A stretch of 64,000 nt of DNA from Pseudonocardia autotrophica (GTDB lineage: Bacteria; Actinomycetota; Actinomycetes; Mycobacteriales; Pseudonocardiaceae), in contig NZ_JNYD01000004.1 in NCBI RefSeq assembly GCF_000717175.1, forward strand, positions 310,001 through 374,000, given 5' to 3'. Positions 32,796 to 41,765 of this stretch are shown here, in pieces. The notes under the pieces are model-generated. The model made no database searches and had not been told where the DNA came from. It was given only the letters and a program-made list of their open reading frames with translations. The position numbers and the translations under genes are program-made. How positions within the stretch are numbered: the stretch's first letter is position 1; every line of letters begins with the position of its first letter.

Positions 32796-34301
32796 GTGTC
32801 GAAAACTCAGCTCGTCACCGTCGGCGCCGCGGCGCTCGCCCCGTTCGTGGTGTTCGCGAGCTTCCCGCTGCCGATCGTGGCGCTGCCGGCGATCGGGGCG
32901 GACCTGGGCGTCGGGATCGCGGAGCTGAACCTGCTGGTCAGCGGCTATGCGCTGGGACTCGGTGCGTTCCTGCTCACCGGCGGCTCCCTCGGCGACCGCT
33001 TCGGGGCGGCGCGGGTGTGGATCGGGGCGATGGTCGGCTTCGCGGTCTTCTCCGCCGCCTGCGCCCTCGCGACCACCGTGCCCCTCCTCGTCGCCGCCCG
33101 GATCGTGCAGGGTGGGGCGGGGGCGGCGCTGATGGCGTCGTCACTGAGCCTGATCGCGGCGACGGTGGAGCCGAAGCGGCGCGCGGGCGCGGTCGCGCTG
33201 TGGGGTGCGGCGATCGGCGCGGGGCTGTCGACCGGCCCGGTCGGGGCGGGGCTGGCGCTCGAGTTCGGGCGCTGGCGGCCCGCGTTCGCCGTGCTCGCCG
33301 CCGTCTCGGCCGCGGCCGCGCTGCTCGGCGTCCTCGCCCTCCCCACGCCCCGCGGGGCGGCGCGCGGCCGGTTCGACCTGGTCGGCACCGTGTTGCTCAC
33401 GGTCGGGCTCGGCGGGCTGATCCTCGGCGTGAGCTGGGTCGGTGCCGGCGCCTCGGCCCCGCGGGTGTGGGTCGCCTTCGGGCTCGCGGTGGTCCTGCTG
33501 CCGGTCTTCGTGCTGCAGCAGCGCCGGCGCGCGGTCCCGATGATCGACGTCGGGCTCCTCCGCCTGCCCACCTACGCCGGCGGCCTGGTCGCGGGCATGG
33601 CGATGGCGCTGTCGATCCTGTCGATGCTGGTGCTGCTCGGCCCGTACCTGCAGGTCGTGTTCGGGCTGTCGGCGCTGCAGGCCGGGCTGTGGTTCCTCCC
33701 GGCGACGCTGCTCTCCACGCTCGTCGCCCTGTTCGGCGCGCGGATCGGGGCGCGGTTCTCCCTGCGCACCCGGCTCACCGCCGGGCTCGCGCTCTCCGGG
33801 GCCGGGCTCGCGGCCCTGGCCTTCGTGCAGACGTCGTGGACCTTCCCGCTCCTGCTGCCCGGCTTCGTGCTGGCCGGGCTCGGGATGGGCCTGGCGAACC
33901 CGGCGCTCGGTGCCGCGGCGGTGGTCGGGGTGGCGCCGGAGCGCAGCGGGGTCGCCGCCGGCGCGGCCAACACCGCGCGGCAGCTCGGCAACGCGCTGGG
34001 CATCGCGGTGCTCGGCGCGATCATCCACGCGGGCGCGTTGGCGTCCGCCCGCACCGAGCTGCCGGTCGCCGCGGACCTGCTCGCCGCCGGCGACCTGCGC
34101 GGCGCGGCCGCCCTGACCTCCGCCCACGCCGTGCAGGCGGCCTACGCGGTCGCCCAGACCTCCGGCGTCCGGCTCGCCCTGGAGGTCTCGGCCGTCCTGG
34201 CGTTCCTCGGGGCCCTCGTCGCGGCGTTCCTGCTCCGCCCGCGCCGCACCGCGCCCGTCGTCGTCCCGGCGGCGCAGCCCGCCCCCAGCACCGCGTCCTG
34301 A
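32796..34301 (+). CDS. MFS exporter, DHA2 (14-helix) type
   Basis: 501 residues, about 14 transmembrane helices. Helix 2-3 loop carries GGSLGDRFGAARVW, the DHA2 motif A; LVAARIVQGGAGAALM is motif B-like, and GPVGAGLALEFGRWRPAF matches motif C and its neighbour. Likely a proton-driven exporter of drugs or metabolites; substrate unknown. GTG 32796 has a clear leaderless promoter. It ends 8 bp before the convergent SDR gene. Confidence 0.9.
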   Translation: MSKTQLVTVGAAALAPFVVFASFPLPIVALPAIGADLGVGIAELNLLVSGYALGLGAFLLTGGSLGDRFGAARVWIGAMVGFAVFSAACALATTVPLLVAARIVQGGAGAALMASSLSLIAATVEPKRRAGAVALWGAAIGAGLSTGPVGAGLALEFGRWRPAFAVLAAVSAAAALLGVLALPTPRGAARGRFDLVGTVLLTVGLGGLILGVSWVGAGASAPRVWVAFGLAVVLLPVFVLQQRRRAVPMIDVGLLRLPTYAGGLVAGMAMALSILSMLVLLGPYLQVVFGLSALQAGLWFLPATLLSTLVALFGARIGARFSLRTRLTAGLALSGAGLAALAFVQTSWTFPLLLPGFVLAGLGMGLANPALGAAAVVGVAPERSGVAAGAANTARQLGNALGIAVLGAIIHAGALASARTELPVAADLLAAGDLRGAAALTSAHAVQAAYAVAQTSGVRLALEVSAVLAFLGALVAAFLLRPRRTAPVVVPAAQPAPSTAS

Positions 34302-34309
34302 GCGGGGCG

Positions 34310-35239
34310 TCAGGACCGCCGGGCGACCTGGTCCGCGAACAGGCTGGGCGGCAGGCCGTCGGCCACCGCCCGGACCTCCTTCTCCAAGGACGACGCCAGG
34401 TCGTCGAAGGACCAGGGCCCGTCCGAGCGCGCCTCGGCCACGACCGTCGGGTTCTCGTAGACGGTCACGCCGAAGCCGACCGAGCCCAGCACCCGCCCGG
34501 TCAGCCAGTCGGACCGGTCGCTCGCCAGGTAGAGCGCGAGCTCGGCCACGTTGTCCGGGGACCGGACCAGGTCGTCGTCCGCGGGCCGGTCCGCGACCGC
34601 GCGGTCCTTCTCCGCCACGGTGGCGACGAGCCGGGTCGCGGCGGCCGGGGCGATCGCGTTGGCCGTGACGCCGTAGCGGGACAGGCCCTGGGCCAGCGAC
34701 CAGGTCAGCCCGACGATCCCCATCTTCGCGGCGGCGTAGTTGGCCTGCCCCGGCGAGCCCTCCAACCCGGAGTGCGAGGTGAAGTTGATGATCCGGAAGT
34801 GGCCGTCGGGCCGCCGCTGCTCGCGGAAGTGCGCCGCCGCGGCCCGCGAGGTGGAGAAGTGCCCGCGCAGGTGCACGCGGATCACGTCGTCCCACTCCTC
34901 GTCGGACATGTTGAAGATCATCCGGTCGCGGAGGATGCCGGCCGCGTTCACCAGCACGTCCAGCCCGCCGAACTCGCGCACGGCGGTCTCCACGAGCCGC
35001 GCGCCGGTCGCGGTGTCGGAGACGTCGCCGCCGTCGGCGACGGCCCGGCCGCCCGCGGCCCGGATCTCCGCGGCGACGGCCTCGGCACGGCCCGCGTCGG
35101 CGCCGCTGCCGTCCGTCCCGCCGCCCAGGTCGTTGACGACGACCGCCGCGCCCTCCGCGGCGAACCGCCGGCAGATCGCGGCCCCGATACCGTTCGCGCC
35201 GCCCGTGACGATCGCGGTCCGCCCGTCGAGCACACCCAA
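34310..35239 (-). CDS. Short-chain dehydrogenase (MFE-2-like SDR)
   Basis: 309 residues. NAD(P)-binding TGGANGIG (residues 13-20), NDLGGG and NAAG motifs, catalytic Ser in INFTSHSGLEG, Tyr and Lys in QANYAAAKMGI. Overall it resembles the dehydrogenase domain of multifunctional beta-oxidation enzymes (NDLGGGTDGSG is typical), so a 3-hydroxyacyl-CoA substrate is plausible. ATG 35239. A 7+8+7 operator lies 52-73 bp upstream over the -10. Confidence 0.88.
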   Translation of the reverse strand: MGVLDGRTAIVTGGANGIGAAICRRFAAEGAAVVVNDLGGGTDGSGADAGRAEAVAAEIRAAGGRAVADGGDVSDTATGARLVETAVREFGGLDVLVNAAGILRDRMIFNMSDEEWDDVIRVHLRGHFSTSRAAAAHFREQRRPDGHFRIINFTSHSGLEGSPGQANYAAAKMGIVGLTWSLAQGLSRYGVTANAIAPAAATRLVATVAEKDRAVADRPADDDLVRSPDNVAELALYLASDRSDWLTGRVLGSVGFGVTVYENPTVVAEARSDGPWSFDDLASSLEKEVRAVADGLPPSLFADQVARRS

Positions 35240-35290
35240 GGTCGCAGCTCCTCACGCCCTCGCCGGGACCACGGCCCCGTCGCCGGTCAC

Positions 35291-35315
35291 CTTTGATCCA
35301 GCTGCATCAAAGTTA
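35291..35315 (-). promoter_or_regulatory. Operator overlapping the SDR promoter
   Basis: CTTTGAT (35291-35297), eight nt, ATCAAAG (35306-35312): perfect 7-bp arms. On the minus strand TAACTT (35315-35310) is the likely -10. A dimeric regulator, for example TetR-type, would fit; none is adjacent. Confidence 0.55.
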
Positions 35316-35400
35316 GCCCGGTGATCCGCCGGCGACCAGCCCCGAGAACGACGGACCGGGGCCCACCACCCCCGCGGGACCCCGGTCGTCGATCAGCACG

Positions 35401-36090
35401 TCACGCCCTGGCCTTCGCCTCCTCCGAGTAGCGCGTCTTGAGCAGCGACTTGCAGTACTCGCCGTTGGTCTCGATCCCCACCCGCTGCAGCCGCGCCCGC
35501 CGCAGGTGCAGCGGCACCTGGGCGGCCGTGACCCGGCTGCCGTCGGGGTGGATGAGCAGCGGGGCGTCGTCCTCGTAGGGCAGCCCGATCGCCATCCGCC
35601 GGTCCCGGAGCCGGCGCAGCTCCATGGAGTCGGGGACGTCGGCCAGGGTGAGCCCGGCGAGCTCGTCCGGCCCCACCCCCTCGTCGACCAGGGGCCGCGC
35701 GAGGCGGTCCTGACCGGCGAGCGCCGCCTTGGCGAGGAAGGTGTGCCGCAGCTCGTCGAGCTCCGCCGTCGCCTCGCCCTCGAACGAGCCGACGAACCCG
35801 GCGTGCGCGGCCACCCCGCCGTTGATCTCCGCCGACGCGTGGTGGTCGGCCAGCGAGACCACGGCGCCGGTGACCCCGGGGACCGCCGACACGGCGTCGT
35901 AGGCGTCGGCGACCATGAGGAAGGAGAAGTTGGGTGCGCAGAAGAACGTCGGCAGGCGCAGCCCCACGGTGACCTCCCCCGAGGGGGAGACGGTGCACGA
36001 CTCGACGAAGTCGAGGTCCGTGATCGGCTCGTCCAGCTCCGGGTCGAGCACCGTCCCCAGCGCCTGCCAGACGGCAGGCTCCAGACTCAT
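35401..36090 (-). CDS. DUF59/MIP18-domain protein of a monooxygenase-accessory operon
   Basis: 229 residues. The N-terminal 100 carry the MIP18 (DUF59) fold: VLDPELDEPITDLDFVESC, then the RLPTFFCAPNFSFLM loop with the conserved Cys. The rest is helical and unassigned, with LRDRRMAIGLPYEDDAPLL. Proteins of this type occur in propane-monooxygenase clusters (for example the mycobacterial mim locus), where they may help metal-centre assembly. ATG 36090 overlaps the amidohydrolase stop (ATGA). No monooxygenase subunit is in this window. Confidence 0.8.
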   Translation of the reverse strand: MSLEPAVWQALGTVLDPELDEPITDLDFVESCTVSPSGEVTVGLRLPTFFCAPNFSFLMVADAYDAVSAVPGVTGAVVSLADHHASAEINGGVAAHAGFVGSFEGEATAELDELRHTFLAKAALAGQDRLARPLVDEGVGPDELAGLTLADVPDSMELRRLRDRRMAIGLPYEDDAPLLIHPDGSRVTAAQVPLHLRRARLQRVGIETNGEYCKSLLKTRYSEEAKARA

Positions 36091-37151
36091 GCCTGGGCAC
36101 CCGCCTTGTCCTCGACGAGCTCCTCGCCCGGCTGCATGGCCTCGTCGGCCGAGGTCGGCAGCTGCAGCTCCTGCGGCACCGGGATGTCGTAGAGCTTGGC
36201 GGCGTTGAGCCCGAGGATCTTCTTCTTCGACGCCGTGGTGAGGCGCGGGTAGTCGGCGAACTGGTCGTCGTCGGGCATCTGCCAGTCGACGAAGCCCTCG
36301 ACCTGCCACTTCGGCGTCCAGATGTTGTAGTCCGAGCCGAAGGTCATCTTGTCCTCGCCGACCCAGAACAGCAGCTCGCCCATGACCTTGGCGAAGAACT
36401 TCGGGCGGGCGTGCATCAGGCCGCCGATGACGACGGAGAGGCCGGCGTAGACGTTGGGCTCCTGTACCGCCATGAAGCAGAAGTCCTCGATGCGCGGCAG
36501 GCCCACGTGCTCGACGATGAAGTTGAGCCCCTGGAAGTCCGTCGCGGCGTGGTCGACGTCGGCGACGTCGAACGCGTCCTTGTCCAGCGGCCAGATCGTC
36601 GGGCCCTTGTGGACGTGGATGTTCTTGATGCCGAGGTCCTGCGCGGCCTGCAGGAAGTGGTACGCCTCGGGGTCGGTGAGCTTGTAGCCGCGGGAGTCGC
36701 CGTTCCACTCCGCGGTGTAGAGCTTCACGCCCTTGAGCTTGTACTTCTGGGCGTCGGCCTCGAGCTGCTTGAGGCCGGCGTCGCCCTCACGCGGGTCGAA
36801 GCGGCCGTTCACGATGAGCTTGTCGCCCCAGCGCTCCAGCAGCTGGGCGTTCTGCTCGACCGTGTTGAAGCCCTCCTTGTACCACTCCTTGAGGTAGGTC
36901 GACTGGAAGATCGCGTGGTCGACGTGCCCCTCGACGAACATGTCGCGCTCGAAGTCCTCGGGCGTGACCTTGAGGTACTTCTCCCAGTCCCAGTGGGTCT
37001 CGGGCGGGCCGAGCTGGTGGTAGCCGTAGAAGCAGTCGATCCAGCCCTTGGCGAACTGCTCCTTGCCCTCGACCCAGTTCTCCTTCGACGCGTCCCAGAA
37101 ATGGCTGTGCGCATCGACGATGAAGTACTTCTCGCCGTCCTTCTCGTACAT
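36087..37151 (-). CDS. Amidohydrolase-family metal-dependent hydrolase
   Basis: 354 residues, TIM-barrel amidohydrolase_2. Metal motif VDAHSHFWD near residue 13; HVHKGP and VEHVGLPRIEDF supply later His; the terminal Asp is in TFGSDYNIW near 285. It is of the type found between propane monooxygenase and alcohol dehydrogenase genes in relatives, with unknown reaction. ATG 37151 follows GGAAGGAACC. Slightly lower G+C third positions and many Lys/Asp residues distinguish it from most genes here, which suggests a highly expressed or transferred gene. Confidence 0.87.
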   Translation of the reverse strand: MYEKDGEKYFIVDAHSHFWDASKENWVEGKEQFAKGWIDCFYGYHQLGPPETHWDWEKYLKVTPEDFERDMFVEGHVDHAIFQSTYLKEWYKEGFNTVEQNAQLLERWGDKLIVNGRFDPREGDAGLKQLEADAQKYKLKGVKLYTAEWNGDSRGYKLTDPEAYHFLQAAQDLGIKNIHVHKGPTIWPLDKDAFDVADVDHAATDFQGLNFIVEHVGLPRIEDFCFMAVQEPNVYAGLSVVIGGLMHARPKFFAKVMGELLFWVGEDKMTFGSDYNIWTPKWQVEGFVDWQMPDDDQFADYPRLTTASKKKILGLNAAKLYDIPVPQELQLPTSADEAMQPGEELVEDKAGAQA

Positions 37152-37197
37152 GTGGTGGTTCCTTCCGTCAGCGTCGGTGCTGTTCAGAGGGGGTGAA

Positions 37198-38226
37198 TCA
37201 GGGGACGAGGATCGCCCGGCCGCGGACCCGACCGGCGTCGAGGTCGTGCAGGGCGTCGAGCGCCGCGTCCAGCGGGTACTGCTTGGTGTGCAGGGTGACC
37301 TTCCCGGCCTGCGCCAGGACCATGAGCTCGGTGAGGTCGGCGTAGGTGCCGACGATGTTGCCGATGACGTTCTTCTCGCCACCGACGAAGTCGAGCGTCG
37401 GGGCCTTGAACTCACCGCCGTAACCGAGGATGTACTGGGACCCCGCGGGGGCGGTCATCTGCCAGGCGTCCAGCTCGGCGCCCTGCTCGGCGACGAAGTC
37501 GAACACCACGTCGCCGCCGCGGCCGTTCGTGAGGTCCTTCACGGCGTCGACGTGGTTGCCGTCGGCCTGGACGGTCTCGTCGGCACCGATCTGCTTGGCG
37601 AGCGCGAGCGCGTCCGGGTTCTTGTCGACGACGACGATCCGGGTCCCGGTGATCGCCGCGAGCGTCTGGATCGCGATGTGGCCCAGCCCGCCCGCGCCCT
37701 GGACCACGGCGGTGGTGCCCGGGTAGAGGTCCGGGACCGCCTTGCGGACCGCGTGGTAGGCCGTGATGCCCGCGTCGGCCAGGGCGGCGACGTCGGCGGG
37801 GTTGGTGTTCGGGTCCAGCTTGATGCAGGCGCGCGCGGTGGTCCGCAGGTACTCGGCCATGCCGCCGTCGTTGTTCGACAGGCCGGGGAAGAACGCGTTC
37901 TCGCACTGCATGTCCCGCCCGCGCCGGCAGGCCAGGCAGAGCCCGCACGACGGCTGCGGGTGCAGGATCACCGTGTCCCCGACGGCGACGTTGGTGACCC
38001 CGTCGCCGACCGCCTCGATCCAGCCCGCGTTCTCGTGGCCGATCACGTACGGCAGCGTGGGGTTCTGCGCCTCCGCCCAGTCCCCGTTGATGATGTGCAG
38101 GTCCGTACGGCAGACACCGGCGCCCCCGATCTTGACGATCACGTCGAGCGGACCCTGGAGCTCGGGCTCCGGGATGTCGTCGATCTTCGGATCGGAGTGG
38201 TACTCGTGCACCCGGACGGCTTTCAC
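37198..38226 (-). CDS. Zinc-containing NAD(P)-dependent alcohol dehydrogenase
   Basis: 342 residues, medium-chain dehydrogenase. Catalytic zinc: Cys in GVCRTDLH, His and Glu in GHENAGWIE. Structural zinc: C-x2-C-x2-C-x7-C in CGLCLACRRGRDMQC. NAD fold VQGAGGLGHIAIQT. Substrates of such ADHs include 1- and 2-alkanols; this copy heads the operon ADH, amidohydrolase, DUF59. ATG 38226. Two inverted repeats lie in its upstream region (38267-38312). Confidence 0.93.
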   Translation of the reverse strand: MKAVRVHEYHSDPKIDDIPEPELQGPLDVIVKIGGAGVCRTDLHIINGDWAEAQNPTLPYVIGHENAGWIEAVGDGVTNVAVGDTVILHPQPSCGLCLACRRGRDMQCENAFFPGLSNNDGGMAEYLRTTARACIKLDPNTNPADVAALADAGITAYHAVRKAVPDLYPGTTAVVQGAGGLGHIAIQTLAAITGTRIVVVDKNPDALALAKQIGADETVQADGNHVDAVKDLTNGRGGDVVFDFVAEQGAELDAWQMTAPAGSQYILGYGGEFKAPTLDFVGGEKNVIGNIVGTYADLTELMVLAQAGKVTLHTKQYPLDAALDALHDLDAGRVRGRAILVP

Positions 38227-38266
38227 GCCCGTACCTCCTCGGAGTCGCTGCCGTTGTGGTCCCGAT

Positions 38267-38312
38267 CACCGTCGATCACGGTGTGTGGCGTCACAAGGCG
38301 GCAAATTCCGCC
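38267..38312. promoter_or_regulatory. Two inverted repeats upstream of the ADH operon
   Basis: CACCG (38267-38271) with CGGTG (38279-38283), and GGCGG (38297-38301) with CCGCC (38308-38312). They lie 41-86 bp upstream of the ADH start, where activators or repressors usually bind. Confidence 0.4.
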
Positions 38313-38508
38313 ATGCGAGAAAAAGGACTAATCGGGCACGTACTGCGTTCGATCGGCCGAGTGGGGCGATCATGAGAAGCCCATATGCTCGGCCCTGACC
38401 TGCGACGACGCTCTCGGCGTGGGCGATACGAGGTCCGTCCGGCCCGGTGTCTCATCCTGCGACGGCCTGCTCTTCGGGGGAGGAGCGGAGCCCGACCTCA
38501 CCCGCACG

Positions 38509-38524
38509 TGTTCCACGTGGAACG
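38509..38524. other. parS-like ParB binding site
   Basis: TGTTCCACGTGGAACG contains a perfect 14-bp palindrome GTTCCACGTGGAAC. It is close to known parS forms (GTTTCACGTGAAAC in Streptomyces and mycobacteria; the T-to-C and A-to-G variant keeps symmetry). It lies in the non-coding gap between the ADH and NmrA-like genes. Confidence 0.6.
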
Positions 38525-38542
38525 CGGGCGATCGTCGGGCGG

Positions 38543-38568
38543 CACACCTGCGTGGGCGCCGCTAGCGT
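38543..38568 (+). promoter_or_regulatory. Shared 13-mer and -10 element before the NmrA-like gene
   Basis: CACACCTGCGTGG (38543-38555) then TAGCGT (38563-38568) seven nt before ATG 38576. The same 13-mer precedes the MetE-like gene at 29604. Confidence 0.5.
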
Positions 38569-38575
38569 CGCGTCC

Positions 38576-39238
38576 ATGCGGACCGTCATCGCGGGAGGAC
38601 ACGGCAAGATCGCGCTCCGGCTCGCCACGCTGCTGGCGAACCGGGGCGACGAGGTGGTGAGCGTGGTGCGCAACCCGGACCACCGCGCGGACGTCGAGGC
38701 GACCGGGGCCGCGGTGGTCGTGGTCGACCTCGAGCAGGCGGCGCCGGGCGACCTCGCGCCGCACCTGAAGGGCGCCGACGCGGTCGTCTTCGCGGCCGGC
38801 GCCGGCCCGGGCAGCACCGCCGAGCGCAAGGACACCGTCGACCGGGCCGCGGCCGAGCTGCTGGCCGAGGCCGCCGCGCAGGCGGGGGTCCGGCGCTACT
38901 TGCTGATCTCGTCGACCGGCGTGGACCAGGAGCCGGACCCGGACCGCGGCCAGGTCTGGGTCGCGTACATCCGGGCCAAGAAGGCGGCGGAGGACGCCCT
39001 GCGCGCCCGCTCCGACCTCGACCTCACGATCGTGCGCCCGGGCCCGCTCACCGACGACCCCGGCGTCGGGCGGGTGGCGCTGTCGAAGGACCACCTCGAC
39101 CGCACGGAGATCACCCGGGACGACACCGCCGCCGTCCTCGCCACGCTGCTCGAGGCGCCCGGCACCGCCGGCCTGACGCTCGAGCTGATGGGCGGCGACG
39201 CCGACATCCTCGAGGCGGTGGCGGCCGTCCAGGACTGA
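38576..39238 (+). CDS. NmrA/atypical SDR NAD(P)-binding protein
   Basis: 220 residues. Dinucleotide motif IAGGHGKIALRLATLL (residues 5-20), strands VVSVVRNPDH and VVFAAGAGPGS, and YIRAKKAAEDALR near 150, where YxxxK-like residues of atypical SDRs sit. Such proteins act as NADPH sensors or reductases. ATG 38576 with leaderless promoter. It has its own promoter and a shared 13-mer with the MetE-like gene. Confidence 0.86.
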   Translation: MRTVIAGGHGKIALRLATLLANRGDEVVSVVRNPDHRADVEATGAAVVVVDLEQAAPGDLAPHLKGADAVVFAAGAGPGSTAERKDTVDRAAAELLAEAAAQAGVRRYLLISSTGVDQEPDPDRGQVWVAYIRAKKAAEDALRARSDLDLTIVRPGPLTDDPGVGRVALSKDHLDRTEITRDDTAAVLATLLEAPGTAGLTLELMGGDADILEAVAAVQD

Positions 39239-39346
39239 CGGCAGGATCCCCGGTCGGGCGGTTCCCGCACGGTGCCCGGCCGGCCGGGGCATGATCGCCT
39301 CCGGCGGCGGGCTGTCCCCGCAGCCGTCGGCACGGGAGGAGTTCGG

Positions 39347-40750
39347 GTGAGCGAGCACGAGTTCGACGTCGTCGTGATCGGGGCGGGCCCGGTCGGGGAG
39401 AACGCCGCCGACTACGCCCACCGGGGCGGCCTGTCGGTGGCGCTGGTCGAGGCCGAGAGGGTCGGCGGCGAGTGCTCGTACTGGGCCTGCATCCCGTCGA
39501 AGGCGCTGCTGCGCACGCCCAACGCCGTCGCCGCCGCCCGCCGGTTGCCGGGGGTGACCGCGGGCCTCGACCCCAAGGCCGTGTTCGCGCGCCGCGACTC
39601 CTTCACCTCCCGCGGCGACGACTCGGGCCAGGCGGAGTGGGTCGGGTCGTCCGGGATCACCCTGGTCAGGGGGCACGGGCGGCTCGCGGGGGAGAAGGCC
39701 GTGGCCGTCGGCGACGACGTCTACCGGGCCCGGCACGCCGTCGTCGTCGCGACCGGGAGCACGCCCGTCACCCCGCCGGTCGACGGCATCGACACCGTCC
39801 GGACCTGGGGCTCGCGCGACGCGACCTCGGCGGACGAGGCACCGCGCCGGCTCGGCGTCCTCGGCGGCGGTGTGGTCGGCTGCGAGATGGCCCAGGCCTA
39901 CGCCCGGCTCGGCTCGCAGGTCACGATGCTCGTCCGCGGCGCCCGGCTGCTCACCTCCGCCGAGCCCGTCGCGGGGGAGAAGGTGGCCGAGGCGCTGCGG
40001 GAGGACGGGATCGACCTGCGGCTCGGCCAGGGGCTCGACGCCGTCGCGAAGTCGGGCGACGCCATCTTGCTGACCGTGGGCGGCGAGACGATCGAGGTCG
40101 ACGAGCTGCTGCTCGCCACTGGCCGTCGTCCCCGGACCGGAGACGTCGGGGCCGAGAGCGTCGGGCTCGAGCCCGGCAAGCCGCTCGTGATCGACGACTC
40201 CGGGCTGGTCCAGGGCGTCGACGGCGGGTGGCTGTACGCGACCGGCGACGTCACCGGCCGCGCGCCGCTCACGCACATGGGCAAGTACCAGGCCCGCATC
40301 GCCGGCAACGCGATCGCCGCGCGGGCGAACGGCGCCACGCTCGACACCGGGGCCTGGGGCGAGCACGCGATGACCGCCGACCACCACGCCGTGCCGCAGG
40401 TGGTGTTCACCGATCCCGAGGTCGGGCACGTCGGCAAGACGGCCGAGGAGGCGCGCAAGGCCGGGATCGACGTGCGCACGGTGGAGCTGGACATCGCCGT
40501 CGCGGGGGCCTCGCTGCACGCCGACGGCTACGACGGCGCCGCGGTGCTCGTCGTCGACACCGCGCGGGAGGTGCTGGTGGGGGCCACGTTCGTGGGCCAG
40601 GACCTCTCCGAGCTGGTGCACTCCGCGACCGTCGCGATCGCCGGCGAGGTGCCGCTCGGGCGGCTGTGGCACGCGGTCCCGTCGTTCCCGACGATCAGCG
40701 AGATCTGGCTCCGGCTGCTGGAGTCGTACCGGTCCGAGCCGCAGGCGTAG
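39347..40750 (+). CDS. Flavin-dependent pyridine nucleotide-disulfide oxidoreductase
   Basis: 467 residues, class I disulfide reductase. FAD motif [14 protein letters not shown], redox pair in [13 protein letters not shown] (C-x4-C), NAD motif [14 protein letters not shown], second FAD strand LYATGDVTG, and a C-terminal dimerisation domain. The C-terminal active-site His-Glu pair seen in lipoamide dehydrogenase and mercuric reductase is not obvious, since the end reads [11 protein letters not shown], which does carry His and Glu in the expected order. Substrate unknown. GTG 39347 follows GGGAGGAG. Confidence 0.9.
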   Translation: MSEHEFDVVVIGAGPVGENAADYAHRGGLSVALVEAERVGGECSYWACIPSKALLRTPNAVAAARRLPGVTAGLDPKAVFARRDSFTSRGDDSGQAEWVGSSGITLVRGHGRLAGEKAVAVGDDVYRARHAVVVATGSTPVTPPVDGIDTVRTWGSRDATSADEAPRRLGVLGGGVVGCEMAQAYARLGSQVTMLVRGARLLTSAEPVAGEKVAEALREDGIDLRLGQGLDAVAKSGDAILLTVGGETIEVDELLLATGRRPRTGDVGAESVGLEPGKPLVIDDSGLVQGVDGGWLYATGDVTGRAPLTHMGKYQARIAGNAIAARANGATLDTGAWGEHAMTADHHAVPQVVFTDPEVGHVGKTAEEARKAGIDVRTVELDIAVAGASLHADGYDGAAVLVVDTAREVLVGATFVGQDLSELVHSATVAIAGEVPLGRLWHAVPSFPTISEIWLRLLESYRSEPQA

Positions 40751-40761
40751 CGTCGGAGCAC

Positions 40762-41589
40762 GTGCTCGACCTGATCGACCTGCGCGCCGACTGCGGCCGC
40801 TGCACCGGGCTGTGCTGCGTGGCGCCCGCCTTCGCGCGCTCCGCCGACTTCGCCTTCGCCAAGCCCGCGGGCACCCCGTGCCGGCACTTACGACCCGACG
40901 CCCGGTGCGGTGTCCATGCCGAGCTGAGGCCGCGGGGAATGGTCGGCTGCACGGTCTTCGACTGCTTCGGCGCGGGGCAGGCCTTGTCGGCGCGGGCGGA
41001 CTGGCGGACGGGTGACCGCGATGCGGTGTTCGCCGCGTTCCCGCAGCTCAGGACGTTGCACGAGCTGCTGCGCTACCTCGTCGAGGCGCGGGAGCTGGGG
41101 CAGGGTGCGCTCGCGGAGGACCTCGGGGCGGCGGTGGCCCGCACCTCCGAGCTCGCCGAACTGGAGCCTGTGGAGCTGGCGACGCTCGACGTCGAGGCCC
41201 ACCGCCGCGCCGTCAACCCGCTGCTGGTCGCGGCCAGCGAAGCCGCGCGCGGCGACGGGCCGGACCACCGCGGCGCCGACCTGATCGGCGCCCGCCTGCG
41301 CGGCACGGACCTGCGGCGGGCGAGTCTGCGGGGCGCGCTGCTGCTGGGTGCCGACCTGCGCGGGGCGGACCTGCGGGGCGCCGACGTCACGGGCGCCGAC
41401 TTCCGCGGTGCGCGGCTGGAGGGGGCGGACCTGCGCGGGGTGCTGTTCCTGGTGCCGCCGCAGCTCACCGCGGCGCAGGGTGACACCACCACCCGCCTGC
41501 CCGCCGGGTTCGAGCGCCCCGCCCACTGGACCAGTCCCGCTCCCGTCCGCCCGCGCGGCCCGGGGCGCCGCCGGGCCCGGCAGCGCTGA
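40762..41589 (+). CDS. YkgJ-like Cys cluster fused to pentapeptide repeats
   Basis: 275 residues. The first 70 are Cys-rich ([26 protein letters not shown]), resembling YkgJ-type zinc or iron-sulfur cluster domains. Residues 170-235 form a right-handed beta-helix of pentapeptide repeats ([19 protein letters not shown] and so on) that mimics DNA in gyrase-protecting relatives. The C-terminus is basic. Function unknown. GTG 40762 is placed 8 nt after TAGCGT and 11 bp after the preceding stop. Confidence 0.75.
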   Translation: MLDLIDLRADCGRCTGLCCVAPAFARSADFAFAKPAGTPCRHLRPDARCGVHAELRPRGMVGCTVFDCFGAGQALSARADWRTGDRDAVFAAFPQLRTLHELLRYLVEARELGQGALAEDLGAAVARTSELAELEPVELATLDVEAHRRAVNPLLVAASEAARGDGPDHRGADLIGARLRGTDLRRASLRGALLLGADLRGADLRGADVTGADFRGARLEGADLRGVLFLVPPQLTAAQGDTTTRLPAGFERPAHWTSPAPVRPRGPGRRRARQR

Positions 41590-41765
41590 GACCGTCGGCC
41601 GGTGAGCACGAGGCAGCCGGCTCGAAGATCCATCCGAGTGTCCCTGCACCGTTCCGGCGAGAACCGCCCTGTCACTCCCGCCGCGGATGATCGTTTCGAG
41701 CGGCACGTGGCGGTGGTGGCGGCAGCGCTCCTGTCACGTTCGGCGGAGAGGCGCCGGTCGAGCGC

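Noticed and set aside
36087..37151. Horizontal transfer of the amidohydrolase
   Set aside because: Its codon use is somewhat different, with more Lys codons, but still strongly G/C-ending; conserved operon order with relatives argues for a normal gene.
38385..38660. Coding gene across the parS region
   Set aside because: The frame is Arg/Pro-rich, has no ribosome site, and overlaps the clear promoter of the NmrA-like gene.
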